A stretch of 16,427 nt of DNA from Methanosarcinales archaeon (GTDB lineage Archaea > Halobacteriota > Methanosarcinia > Methanosarcinales > EX4572-44): assembly GCA_004212095.1 (NCBI GenBank), contig RXIJ01000048.1, forward strand, positions 1 to 16,427. Direction: 5' to 3'. Below the pieces are notes generated by a model, which was not told the origin of the DNA, made no database searches, and saw only the letters and a list, made by a program, of their open reading frames with translations. Positions 1 to 7,493 of this stretch are shown here, piece after piece (the first letter of the stretch is position 1; each line of letters begins with the position of its first letter). The translations under genes were made by a program, and so were the position numbers.

Positions 1-240
1 GCAGGAAGCACTGCAAAGCTGTGCTTTCGTAGAACTGCATACTCCGTACGCAGAAAATAACTCTTGATTGCGTTAGCAATCGAGTGCAGAAATACCAGTA
101 ACTTCCAATTCTCGATTGCGTTAGCAATCGAGTGCATAGAAAACAACGAACGCTATCGAAAAATATCAGTAACTTCCAATTCTCGATTGCGTTAGCAATC
201 GAGTGCATAGAAAACAACGAACGCTATCGAAAATTTTATA
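1..240. repeat. Cluster of palindromic hairpin repeats
   Basis: Three hairpins of one design lie at 63-84, 111-132 and 182-203: arm CTCGATTGC, loop GTTA, arm GCAATCGAG, followed by TGCA. The first has CTTGATTGC, so one pair becomes a T-G wobble and the stem is kept. The second and third sit in a ~71-bp direct repeat that also carries the linker ATCAGTAACTTCCAATT and the tail AACAACGAACGCTATCGAAA. Positions 11-52 hold weaker hairpins starting CTGCA. The same family returns at 2293-2385 and 6578-6743. Bases 2-66 also read as an open frame starting QEALQ, which may be the last residues of a dockerin gene to the left; this is weak. No coding function is seen here. Confidence 0.85.
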
Positions 241-244
241 AATA
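235..244 (+). promoter_or_regulatory. Archaeal TATA box for the beta-helix gene
   Basis: TTTATAAATA matches the archaeal TATA consensus and lies 24 bases before the ATG at 268. That spacing would put the transcript start at or just before this ATG, so the mRNA may be leaderless. Alternatively the ATG at 283 is used, which has GGAG nine bases upstream. Inferred from sequence only. Confidence 0.55.
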
Positions 245-267
245 GAAATAGTCAAAGTAACTAAAAA

Positions 268-1273
268 ATGGAGAAGAAAGAAATGAAAAGCAAAACAAAC
301 ATATCTTGGAAGATATCGGTATTTGCACTTCTTTTCGCAGTACTGGTGGTTATAAGCATTGGATGCGCATCCGCTGATACGATTTATGTGCTAGAAGAAG
401 GAAATCAGACAATCCAGCAAGCAGTTAATAACGCCCCTTCAGGCGATACGATAATCGTCCGCAATGCATAACACTGGAACGAAAGAGAATATTGTCGTGA
501 GCAAGCCGTATTTAACCATCCGCTCTGAGAACGGCTCAGCAAACTGCATCGTGAACGCATTGAATTCAAATGACCACGTCTTTGATGTACAGCAAAATTA
601 CGTAAACATCAGCGGGTTCACGGTCGAAAATGCGACTGGAAACCAGGAGGCTGGAATATATCTTAACAGCACGCAGCACTGCAACATCTCCAGTAACGAC
701 GTGACGAACAACGACGACGGCATCTACTTGCATTCTTCGAGCAACAATACGCTCACAAACAACCCTGCCAACTCGAACAACAACTTTGGCATCTACTTGC
801 ATTCTTCGAGCAACAATACGCTCACAGAGAACACCGCATCGAACAACTACTACGGCATCTACCTGTATCATTCGAGCAACAACCTCCTCTACCACAACAG
901 TCTCATCAACAACACGAACAACGCTCATGACACAGGCACCAACCAGTGGAACACCTCAATTGTTGGCAACTATTACTCAGACTACACAGGAAGTGACAAC
1001 GACAGCGACGGTATTGGCGACACTTCGTATCAGATTCCAGGAGGAAGCAACATTGATTATTTCCCTCTGATGCATCCATGGGGAAAACCACCACTGAAAT
1101 GCGACCTTGGCGGCGATTCCCAGATCACGTCAACAGATGCTGCAATCGCACTTCAAATAGCAGTTGGCAGCCGCCAGTTTGACGATGCTGTTGATGTCAG
1201 TGGAGACGGCAAAGTCACATCCCTCGATGCATTAATGATCATGCAGGCGGTGGCTGAGGGAACAGAACTATAA
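268..1273 (+). pseudogene. Secreted beta-helix (NosD-like) protein with C-terminal dockerin, frameshifted
   Basis: A signal peptide (hydrophobic FALLFAVLVVISIGCASA, probable cut before DTIYV) is followed by the usual start of NosD/PbH1 right-handed beta-helix proteins, TIQQAVNNAPSGDTIIV. The frame stops at TAA 469-471. The homologous reading continues one base ahead from about 464 (KENIVVSKPYLTIRSENGS) to the stop at 1273, so a one- or two-base indel splits the gene. The helix region has GIYLHSSSNNTL repeats; two are near-identical in DNA with a 69-bp (23-aa) period at 719 and 788. The last ~60 residues form a type I dockerin with two calcium loops (DLGGDSQITSTDAA and DVSGDGKVTSLDAL). Such proteins are exported and bind cohesins or sugars at the surface. 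It could be a pseudogene or a sequencing error; no other lesion is seen. Confidence 0.8.
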
Positions 1274-1292
1274 AAATTAAAACGGTGATGAG

Positions 1293-1499
1293 ATGACGAC
1301 CAAAGACTACGAATGGTTTGTAAAAACAGATTTGAGTAAATATACAGGTGAATGGATTGCAACTCTAAATCAAAAGGTTGTAGCACACGGAAATGATGCT
1401 GAAATTGTTTACAACGAAGCTAAAGCAAAATTTCCAACAAAAAAACCATCGTTGGCTAAAATACCGTCAGGTGATACTTTGATTTTAGTGGTGCGATGA
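1293..1499 (+). CDS. Small DUF5678-like protein
   Basis: 68 residues. The start is supported by GGTGATG just before the ATG. The pattern of an N-terminal WF-K-DLSKY-GEWIA segment, then VVAHGNDAEIVYNEAKAKFP and a short C-terminal strand (LILVV), resembles the DUF5678 family of small archaeal and bacterial proteins; that name is from memory of the family pattern. No catalytic residues or membrane segment are visible. It overlaps the next gene by four bases (ATGA at 1496-1499), so the two are translationally coupled. From the pairing I infer that it is a partner, substrate or regulator of the aspartic protease downstream. Its biochemical role is unknown. Confidence 0.75.
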   Translation: MTTKDYEWFVKTDLSKYTGEWIATLNQKVVAHGNDAEIVYNEAKAKFPTKKPSLAKIPSGDTLILVVR

Positions 1500-1900
1500 T
1501 TGTTTTCAACTACCACAGGGAGAAGTCAGAGATCACAGGGAGTATTCTTAGACCTGTTGCATCGGTTGAATTCAAAAGTAAAAATGATGAGTGGATAGAA
1601 TTAAGACCTTATATTGATTCCGGAGCAGATATCACACTGATACCACTTTCATTCGGAAGATTACTTGGTTTGGAACTTAAAAAAGAAGATATTAAGCATC
1701 TTCGCGGCGTTGGTGGTGCAGAGGTGCCTGTCGTCATCACGAAAGTGGATGTGATGATCGATGACATCGAGTTTCCAATCAGTGTTGCATGGAGCTTGGA
1801 AGAAGATATACCGCCACTACTGGGGAGAACCGATATTTTTGATAGATTTGTGATCACATTTGATCAATACAATGAAATTGCAATATTTAAACCAAGATGA
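1496..1900 (+). CDS. Retropepsin-like (clan AA) aspartic protease
   Basis: 134 residues. The active-site signature YIDSGADITLIP (D-S-G-A) lies at about residues 40-51, followed by the hydrophobic strand LGLEL and a second core segment PPLLGRTDIFDRFVITFDQ near the C-terminus. This is the layout of single-domain retropepsin-like proteases, which must dimerise so that each monomer gives one catalytic Asp. No signal peptide or membrane anchor is seen, so it should be cytosolic. The start codon overlaps the stop of the DUF5678-like gene. The substrate is unknown. Length is normal for the family and nothing looks broken. Confidence 0.85.
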   Translation: MIVFNYHREKSEITGSILRPVASVEFKSKNDEWIELRPYIDSGADITLIPLSFGRLLGLELKKEDIKHLRGVGGAEVPVVITKVDVMIDDIEFPISVAWSLEEDIPPLLGRTDIFDRFVITFDQYNEIAIFKPR

Positions 1901-1961
1901 CGGGATGATTGGATGAAATTTTTAATCGATCGCTTGATAGATATTTGTAGCATCATCACCT

Positions 1962-2292
1962 CGCCTGCCCCAAACACCACCACCCACGCCCCCACAATCA
2001 CCATCGCAGGCACATCCTCTGACGCGACCAGGCATCGAGCTGGTCACGGTGGACGGCGAACCAGCCAATGGCACACTCGACTGGAGCGCAAAAGTCACGC
2101 TTTCGGAAGGCAACAACACGATCACAGTCATCGCAACGGACCGCGACACGCCACGACTGCGACGGTCACGGTGCGCTACGAACCACTTAAGGGCGACCTC
2201 AACGCTGACGGCTACATCACCACCGCAGATGCTGCTGATGTCAGTGGCGACAGCAGGGTTTCATCACTTAATGCTCTCATCATTCTGCAGAA
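1962..2292 (+). pseudogene. Remnant of a second Ig-like/dockerin surface protein
   Basis: Pieces of one protein are spread over two frames. PTITIAGTSSDAT is in one frame, GIELVTVDGEPANGTLDWSA and VTLSEGNNTITVIATD in a second, and the first frame resumes with ATVTVRYEPLKGDLNADG and ITTADAADVSGDSRVSSLNA. This is the usual end of archaeal cell-surface proteins: an Ig/PKD-like domain and then a dockerin. There are two frameshifts (near 2033 and 2147). The two calcium loops are fused by a deletion, apparently between the repeated A-D-A-A and A-A-D-V stretches. The end runs into a hairpin repeat at 2293, which replaces the normal terminus. No start codon or signal peptide remains. Confidence 0.75.
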
Positions 2293-2385
2293 CTGCAAAG
2301 CTTGCGCTTTGCAGAAAATAACCAGTAATTCTCGATTGCGAAGCAATCGAGTGCGGAAAGAATTCTCGATTACGTAGTAATCGAG
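2293..2385 (+). repeat. Composite hairpin repeat (three stems)
   Basis: Three perfect 9-bp stems occur in a row: CTGCAAAGC/GCTTTGCAG (2293-2314, loop TTGC), CTCGATTGC/GCAATCGAG (2331-2351, loop GAA) and CTCGATTAC/GTAATCGAG (2365-2385, loop GTA). The first two are joined by AAAATAACCAGTAATT. Compared with the second stem, the third has a G-to-A change on one arm and the matching C-to-T change on the other, so pairing is kept. The composite sits only 10 bases before the ATG of the IorA-like gene and fills its upstream region. Confidence 0.88.
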
Positions 2386-2395
2386 GTTTTGTCAA

Positions 2396-3889
2396 ATGAA
2401 ACAAATGATTAATGGAAAAACAGCAATTACACAGGCTGTACTTGATAGTCATGTTGAGCATGTCGTTGGAGTGCCTGGTTATCCGATTACAGATATTATG
2501 GAAGAACTATTCAACACACCCATCCAATCAAAGTGGTGTGTGAATGAAAAGGTTGCTTTTGAGTCCTGTATCGGGGCATCCGGTGTTGGAAAGAGAAGCC
2601 TTGTTATTACAAAGCATGTCGGTATGAATATCCTTGCAGATCCGCTCATTACCTCAACCACGCATACAATCGGTGCTGGCATTGTTGTTATTGCAGGCGA
2701 CGACCCTGGTGCTAAGAAGTCACAAAACGAACAGGATTCACGTTACTACGGCTTAATAGCAGAGACTTTGGTATTTGACCCTTCAACTCCCCGGTATATC
2801 TACGATGCAATTATGGAGGGGTATCGTTTATCAGAGAAAACGATGGCTCCATCAATCGTTCGGATAACAAGCAGACTTGCAAGGCTCAAAGGTGAGGTGA
2901 AACGAATGGACTGTAAAATGCCAGCGACAAGAGTCTTTGACCGCAGCATCTGGGATTATACTCTTCAGGGAAAACATCAGCTCTTCCATCAAACTTCTTA
3001 TCCAGCGATGATTGAATATGTTGAAAATACACAGATGAATAAAATAGTGAAGCGGGGTAGCACCGGAATAATCTCGTCCGGGTATCCATCCGGTTTAGCA
3101 GAAAAAATCGCAGAAGAGAAAAATATATCTCATCTTATTCTGAATGCTGTAAATCCACTGCCAGCGAGGCATATAGAAGAATTTCTAAAACAGCATCAAC
3201 GCGTGCTTGTTGTTGAGGAGGCAGAACCGTTTATAGAGCACCAGCTTTATGACAGGGTGCTTGGAAAATATACCGGACACCTTCCTTATGGTCGAATAAA
3301 CAGCGAACACATAATCCATGCACTTGAAAACATACACCTAAATTCGGTTAAAAACATCATCGAACCACAGAAAATAAAGCACCGTGGTTACGGCGTTTAT
3401 CTGTGTAGCAACTGCCCGTTCACGCCTTTATACGATGCCCTTAATGATTTTGATTTTCCAGTGGCAGGTGATGTCGGGTGCTCAATTCTAATGGCAACTG
3501 AAGGTAGTGTTGATATGGCAGTGTCTCTTGGGTCTGCCATTGGAATAGCACTTGGATTTAACAACAAAGGTGTGGCAGTGATTGGAGATTTTGCTCTTGC
3601 ACATTCCGGGCTGCAGGGCATCATCAACGCAGTGCAGAACGATTGTGATCTTCTTGTATTTGTAATCTGCAATGGTATTGCAGCAATGACCGGGGGGCAG
3701 AAGGCAGTGGATCTAAAAAAAGTTGTAGCTTCTATAGTAAAAGATGTTATCACAGTGGATGCAAAATCTGCAACCAGAGACATCTATACAACAATTATAA
3801 ACGAAAAAATTGTAAAAAAAGGTGTGAGCGTTGTGTTTCTGGATGGGGCATGCCCAAAAGATGCGAGCTTTCAGGTAATAAAATTATAA
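2396..3889 (+). CDS. IorA-like thiamine-diphosphate oxidoreductase subunit, no ferredoxin domain
   Basis: 497 residues, related to the alpha subunit of indolepyruvate:ferredoxin oxidoreductase, which oxidatively decarboxylates aryl 2-oxoacids with ThDP, CoA and ferredoxin. The N-terminal pyrimidine-binding domain has GVPGYPIT, the NEKVAFE segment with the cofactor-activating Glu (about residues 50-56), TKHVGMN-LADPL and DDPG-KKSQNEQDSR. A middle domain follows. The C-terminal ThDP-binding domain has LCSNCPFTPLYDAL, GDVGCS, GDFALAHSGLQGIINAV and CNGIAAMTGGQ. Classical IorA is ~600+ residues and ends with two [4Fe-4S] ferredoxin motifs; this protein stops before them. No iorB gene is in the window. 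No Shine-Dalgarno is visible; ATG at 2405 is an alternative start. The gene converges on the CBS cluster. The substrate is unknown and may not be indolepyruvate. Confidence 0.82.
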   Translation: MKQMINGKTAITQAVLDSHVEHVVGVPGYPITDIMEELFNTPIQSKWCVNEKVAFESCIGASGVGKRSLVITKHVGMNILADPLITSTTHTIGAGIVVIAGDDPGAKKSQNEQDSRYYGLIAETLVFDPSTPRYIYDAIMEGYRLSEKTMAPSIVRITSRLARLKGEVKRMDCKMPATRVFDRSIWDYTLQGKHQLFHQTSYPAMIEYVENTQMNKIVKRGSTGIISSGYPSGLAEKIAEEKNISHLILNAVNPLPARHIEEFLKQHQRVLVVEEAEPFIEHQLYDRVLGKYTGHLPYGRINSEHIIHALENIHLNSVKNIIEPQKIKHRGYGVYLCSNCPFTPLYDALNDFDFPVAGDVGCSILMATEGSVDMAVSLGSAIGIALGFNNKGVAVIGDFALAHSGLQGIINAVQNDCDLLVFVICNGIAAMTGGQKAVDLKKVVASIVKDVITVDAKSATRDIYTTIINEKIVKKGVSVVFLDGACPKDASFQVIKL

Positions 3890-3894
3890 TATTG

Positions 3895-3923
3895 TGGGCT
3901 GCCCAATTCCGGTACCGAGTACC
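3895..3923. other. Short hairpins between convergent genes
   Basis: The 37-bp gap between the IorA-like stop and the last CBS gene holds two small palindromes: TGGGC-T-GCCCA (3895-3905) and GGTAC-CGA-GTACC (3911-3923). Neither is followed by a long T run. A role in ending transcription from both sides is possible from position only. Confidence 0.3.
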
Positions 3924-3926
3924 TTG

Positions 3927-4715
3927 TTAACTAAACGGTTTCTCTGCAAGCATTTTTATTATATTTCTTCGTGTGATGATTCCCACGAGTTCTTGATCAT
4001 TCATAACAGGTATTCCTCCGATGTTCTGTTCAAGCATGGTTGTTACAACTTCTCTTAACGAGGTATTTGTTCCAACAGTAGTAACCCGTCTGGTCATTAT
4101 ATCTTCAACGATCAGGTTTCTTATACGGCTGTCCTGCTGATTGCTCGACACAAGCTCTCTGAAAGCTCGCATGGCTTTTGCTATATCTTTCTCTGTAATA
4201 ATTCCAATGAGCTTTTCTTCTTCCATGACAGGCAGTCTTCCAATATCTTTATCCAGAATTAACCTTCTTGCGTGTGATACTCTGTTCGATGGATTTACTG
4301 TTATCGGTTTTCTTATCATGGCATCTTCTGCAATACCATCAAGAAGTTTGCTGTTTTCAAGGATCTCGTTAGGTGTTATCCAGCCGATGGTGTTGCTGTC
4401 ACCTGTCACAACCAACACACCTCTCATCTTGTCAATGATTGTAATTGCTTCTGTTAGTTTCATTTCAGGAAGCACTTTAGTGAAGTTGTTGGTTGTGGCA
4501 CTGGTTACATGCAGAGATGAAGCAGGAAGGCTTGCTTTTTTTCTTGTTCCAAGCTCTCGTGCTATATTTCTCATGGTGATAAAACCTAAAATATTTCCAT
4601 TGTGTGTTACCAGTAATCTGCGCATTCCAGTTTTTTCCATCATGTCCATTGCATTGGAAAGAGTTTGTGCCTTATCAATATGTAAAGGTTCTACCATAAT
4701 ATCTTTAACTTGCAT
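3927..4715 (-). CDS. Four-CBS-domain protein (CBS array, gene 5)
   Basis: 262 residues when started at ATG 4715, which has GGAGG five bases upstream; the longer frame to 4751 overlaps the previous gene and lacks this support. It consists of four CBS domains forming two Bateman modules. Domain starts are visible at VKDIMVEPLHID, a degenerate second copy (about residues 70-110, ending IGWITPNEIL), EDAMIRKPITVNPSNRVSHA and VEDIMTRRVTTVGTNTSL. Repeated cores are RLPVMEEEKLIGIITEKDI and GGIPVMNDQELVGIITRRNI. Bateman modules generally bind AMP, ATP or S-adenosylmethionine and switch a partner's activity. No catalytic or DNA-binding domain is attached, so it probably acts in trans. It lies 10 bases after the preceding CBS gene and is the last of the array. 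Confidence 0.85.
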   Translation of the reverse strand: MQVKDIMVEPLHIDKAQTLSNAMDMMEKTGMRRLLVTHNGNILGFITMRNIARELGTRKKASLPASSLHVTSATTNNFTKVLPEMKLTEAITIIDKMRGVLVVTGDSNTIGWITPNEILENSKLLDGIAEDAMIRKPITVNPSNRVSHARRLILDKDIGRLPVMEEEKLIGIITEKDIAKAMRAFRELVSSNQQDSRIRNLIVEDIMTRRVTTVGTNTSLREVVTTMLEQNIGGIPVMNDQELVGIITRRNIIKMLAEKPFS

Positions 4716-4725
4716 AGTTTCCTCC

Positions 4726-5595
4726 TTAATTACGTTTGTTTTTGATTTCATTTAGGATGTTATCGGAATGTAGAATTCCAACAATTTCAATTTCGTCATC
4801 AATTACGATCAGTGATTTTGTTCCGGTTGTGGACATTATTTTTGCAGCATCAACCACTTTTTCATTACTTGTGATCGTCTTATTAAGGGGAGTCATAACG
4901 TCTTCTGCTACAAGCGGCATCTCACGGATGTATCTGTATTTTTTCATTCCTGCTGCTACATCTTTTCTTGCCATCTTAACTTCCCTGCCATACACGTTTC
5001 CATTGGAATCAGTAAGTTCAGTAAATGCCAGGTTATCTTTTGAAATCATTCCAGCAGGCTTGTTTCCTTCTGTTAGAACTACTATTACGTTAACATCATT
5101 CTCATTCATCTCATAGAGTGCATGGTTAATGGTGTGATGAATATTGACTGTCACCACATATCTATCCATAACATCCTTCACTTTAATGATATATTCCTTC
5201 GTTGAATAATGCCTGATCAGGTCATGTTTTGTGATAATTCCAACGAGTTTTTCATCATTCTTATCTTTTTTGATTACCGGAAGTCCACTGATTTCGTTTT
5301 CAAGCATTATTTCTGCTGCCTGTGCTACAGTTGCTTCCTGATGGATATTAAGCAGGTCCCCGGTCATGACAAGGCTTACCGGGATATTATCGATGGGCCG
5401 ACGTCTCCATGTTGGTTCAGCCTGGGAAAGTCGTTTCGTAATATCCTTTTTTGTAACAATACCAACAGGATTATTTTTTTCTCCTATTACGATCAGTCGT
5501 CCGATGTCATGTTTTAACATGAGATTTCTTGCCCGTGATATTGGCTCACCGGCTGATACTGCATACACCTGTGTAGTCATACACTGTTTTATCAT
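4726..5595 (-). CDS. Four-CBS-domain protein (CBS array, gene 4)
   Basis: 289 residues from ATG 5595, preceded by AAAGGTG at good spacing; an upstream in-frame TTG at 5613 is less likely. The CBS cores read DIGRLIVIGEKNNPVGIVTK, EISGLPVIKKD-KLVGIITKHDL, NDVNVIVVLTEGNKPAGMIS and GTKSLIVIDDEIEIVGILHS. Domain starts include SLVMTGDLLNIHQEATVAQA and AEDVMTPLNKTITSNEKVVD. Between the third and fourth domains is a basic linker (GREVKMARKDVAAGMKKYRY), absent from its neighbours. The role is probably nucleotide or SAM sensing in trans; the target is unknown. It starts 19 bases after the stop of the preceding CBS gene, so the two are likely co-transcribed. Confidence 0.85.
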   Translation of the reverse strand: MIKQCMTTQVYAVSAGEPISRARNLMLKHDIGRLIVIGEKNNPVGIVTKKDITKRLSQAEPTWRRRPIDNIPVSLVMTGDLLNIHQEATVAQAAEIMLENEISGLPVIKKDKNDEKLVGIITKHDLIRHYSTKEYIIKVKDVMDRYVVTVNIHHTINHALYEMNENDVNVIVVLTEGNKPAGMISKDNLAFTELTDSNGNVYGREVKMARKDVAAGMKKYRYIREMPLVAEDVMTPLNKTITSNEKVVDAAKIMSTTGTKSLIVIDDEIEIVGILHSDNILNEIKNKRN

Positions 5596-5614
5596 ATTAA
5601 CACCTTTAATCAAA

Positions 5615-6532
5615 TTATATTAACGATCTTATAAAATCTCTTTCTGTAATGATTCCAACAAGTTTCTCATCATCAACTACTGGCAGTGAACCAATTTTAT
5701 TCTCTACCATTAAATGGGCAGCTGTTCCCATATCAACCTCAGGGGCAACAGTTATTACTTCTTTTGTTACCAGTTCTTTTACTGGCACGTCCAGTGCCTC
5801 TGACGCATTAGCACTGATCAGTTTATTGAACACCTCACCACTTGCAAGGTATCGCAGCACATCAGAAGCAGTAATCATACCAAATAACACTCCCTCTTTT
5901 TTAACTGGAAAACGGCGAAATCCATGAGTTATCATATTACTGGCAGCCTTGCTTATAGGAAGGTCCGGACTTATACTTATGACGTTCTTACTCATATATT
6001 CGTTGACGTTTTTACTGGTTGCCATATTATCATGCAGCCATACAATATCCCTCTCGGATATAATAGCCCTGACGCGGTTATCACCATCGACAATTGGAAT
6101 TCCGCCAATATTTTTTTCAATCATAACACGAAGGGCATTATTGATTGAACTTTTTTCATTTAGGGATACCACATTCTCTTCCATTATTTCTCTGATGCTT
6201 TCATTAACAGCGGCAAGAAGATTGTTGTGAAACCGGCTCTGAAGAAGATTATGACGCAACCCGCCTCCCATGAAATCGGCAATGTCGAGACTGGTTACGA
6301 TTCCAACAATACGGTTTGTGCCAGCATCAGCTATCGGAAGTCGTCTGAAATGATATGTTAGCATAGTCTTTGCAGCACCCATAATAGTTGTTGTGGGAGG
6401 TATCATAACCACTTCACGGGAAGCAATGGTCATCACATCACCTTCACGATCAGATATTCGTGATTCAAAACTAACCGGTCCAAGATTTTTGCTATACGCA
6501 TCTTTTCTTACATTTTGATTATGTAACGTCAT
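5615..6532 (-). CDS. Four-CBS-domain protein (CBS array, gene 3)
   Basis: 305 residues. Cores include HFRRLPIADAGTNRIVGIVT, NIGGIPIVDGDNRVRAIISE, GFRRFPVKKEGVLFGMITAS and KIGSLPVVDDEKLVGIITER, giving four CBS domains in two Bateman modules. The N-terminal ~30 residues (NQNVRKDAYSKNLGPVSFES) come before the first CBS domain, which begins EGDVMTIASREVVMIPPTTT. The ATG at 6532 has GGATGTGAT shortly upstream. The insert NKLISANASEALDVPVKELV separates domains 3 and 4. No other domain is fused. Upstream lies the hairpin-repeat block 6578-6743, which separates this gene from the next CBS gene and may affect the joint transcript. Confidence 0.85.
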   Translation of the reverse strand: MTLHNQNVRKDAYSKNLGPVSFESRISDREGDVMTIASREVVMIPPTTTIMGAAKTMLTYHFRRLPIADAGTNRIVGIVTSLDIADFMGGGLRHNLLQSRFHNNLLAAVNESIREIMEENVVSLNEKSSINNALRVMIEKNIGGIPIVDGDNRVRAIISERDIVWLHDNMATSKNVNEYMSKNVISISPDLPISKAASNMITHGFRRFPVKKEGVLFGMITASDVLRYLASGEVFNKLISANASEALDVPVKELVTKEVITVAPEVDMGTAAHLMVENKIGSLPVVDDEKLVGIITERDFIRSLI

Positions 6533-6577
6533 TTTATCACATCCATTGTCATTAGACCATGTCTTACGTTTTCATTA

Positions 6578-6743
6578 CTCGATTGCTAATGCACTCTATT
6601 GCTTGCGCAATCGAGAATTACTGGTTTTTTTCTGCACAACGAAGTTGTGCAGTGGATTTGCATTCTAATGCACTCTATTGCTTGCGCAATCGAGAATTAC
6701 TGGTTTTTTTCTGCACAACGAAGTTGTGCAGTGGATTTGCATT
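6578..6743 (-). repeat. Hairpin-repeat block with two perfect 79-bp tandem copies
   Basis: The 79-bp unit at 6586-6664 is repeated without change at 6665-6743. Read on the minus strand, each copy holds the stem CTGCACAAC/GTTGTGCAG, then AAAAAAACCAGTAATT, then the stem CTCGATTGC/GCAATAGAG (one mismatch). This is the same order as the composite at 2293-2351. A further half arm CTCGATTGC lies at 6578-6586. The block fills the gap between two CBS genes, and the second copy ends on the first base of the upstream gene's stop codon (6743-6745). Short open frames across the block are repeat artefacts. Confidence 0.9.
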
Positions 6744-7492
6744 CATGTGTCAATCATTATCTGTGCAGCATCATACAGATCCATCATCCCAATGAGTGCT
6801 CCGTTCTCCATAACGCAAAGACGCCCTACATTCAACCGCAACAGTTGCTCAATACAAGCTTTAATTGTTTCGTCCTTTGAGATAGTATAAAGGGGAGTAT
6901 TCATAATTTTTTCAACCCTGGCTGGTGCCCTGCTGTGGCGTGCATAGCCTGATTTTATAATATCATGTATTGTGATCATTCCAACCGGTTCTTTTTTATC
7001 CATCACAGGCATCCCTGAAATTCCAGAGTTTAACAGGTTTGACCATACCTTGTTTAATATATCAGAACGCTCACAGGTTTCAACATCAGTTTTCATGATC
7101 TCAAAAATCTTTTTCTCAGGTATTTTTTCGTTAAGTGCTGTAAATATGTGTGTTAACCCAATAATACCAGTGACCACCGGGCATGCCTGTTTATCAACCA
7201 CTGGTAAGTAACGTAATCGCAGTTCTGACATGGAACGTAAAACTGAACGTATATCGTCCTCTGCCGTTATAAGTGGAACATCACTGACAAATCCATCAAT
7301 CGTTACATTTGAACGTGTAGATGTAACACGCATCACATCCTTATCAGTTATAATCCCCTTCAAACAGTCATATGCATTTACTACTGGCAGGATCTGATAA
7401 TTATGATCCCGCATGATCTGACGTGCATGTGTGATATGATCTTTTTCTCCTACCGACACCACGTGCTTCTGCATAAATTTATTTACCTTCAT
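6743..7492 (-). CDS. Four-CBS-domain protein (CBS array, gene 2)
   Basis: 249 residues from ATG 7492, which has AGGTGA five bases upstream; the frame extends to 7543 without support. Four CBS domains: VNKFMQKHVVSVGEKDHITH, then a second starting near IDGFVSDVPLITAEDDIRSV with core RLRYLPVVDKQACPVVTGII, then FEIMKTDVETCERSDI with GISGMPVMDKKEPVGMITIH, and finally VEKIMNTPLYTISKDETIKA with NVGRLCVMENGALIGMMDLY. The first domain core (NYQILPVVNAYDCLKGIITD) keeps the typical D-x-L-x-G-I-I pattern. The role is presumed ligand sensing in trans; no effector domain is present. A TATA-like box at 7545-7553 suggests that this gene can start its own transcript. Confidence 0.85.
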   Translation of the reverse strand: MKVNKFMQKHVVSVGEKDHITHARQIMRDHNYQILPVVNAYDCLKGIITDKDVMRVTSTRSNVTIDGFVSDVPLITAEDDIRSVLRSMSELRLRYLPVVDKQACPVVTGIIGLTHIFTALNEKIPEKKIFEIMKTDVETCERSDILNKVWSNLLNSGISGMPVMDKKEPVGMITIHDIIKSGYARHSRAPARVEKIMNTPLYTISKDETIKACIEQLLRLNVGRLCVMENGALIGMMDLYDAAQIMIDT

Positions 7493-7493
7493 C

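Noticed and set aside
1..240. CRISPR array
   Set aside because: The repeats are few, have irregular spacing, include conserved linkers in place of unique spacers, and recur elsewhere singly; no cas genes are present.
566..928. Minus-strand frame of 120 residues rich in Val and Arg
   Set aside because: It is the complement of the Asn/Ser-rich beta-helix repeats; the composition is an artefact.
4141..4755. Plus-strand 204-residue hydrophobic frame
   Set aside because: It is a shadow of a minus-strand CBS gene whose motifs and ribosome site are clear.
6632..6652. Intrinsic terminator
   Set aside because: The T run lies before the hairpin on the plus strand and appears as an A run after it on the minus strand, so neither direction gives hairpin then T run.
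6559..6890. Three overlapping plus-strand open frames with repeated residues
   Set aside because: They are translations of the 79-bp hairpin repeats and the antisense of a CBS gene, and have no ribosome sites.
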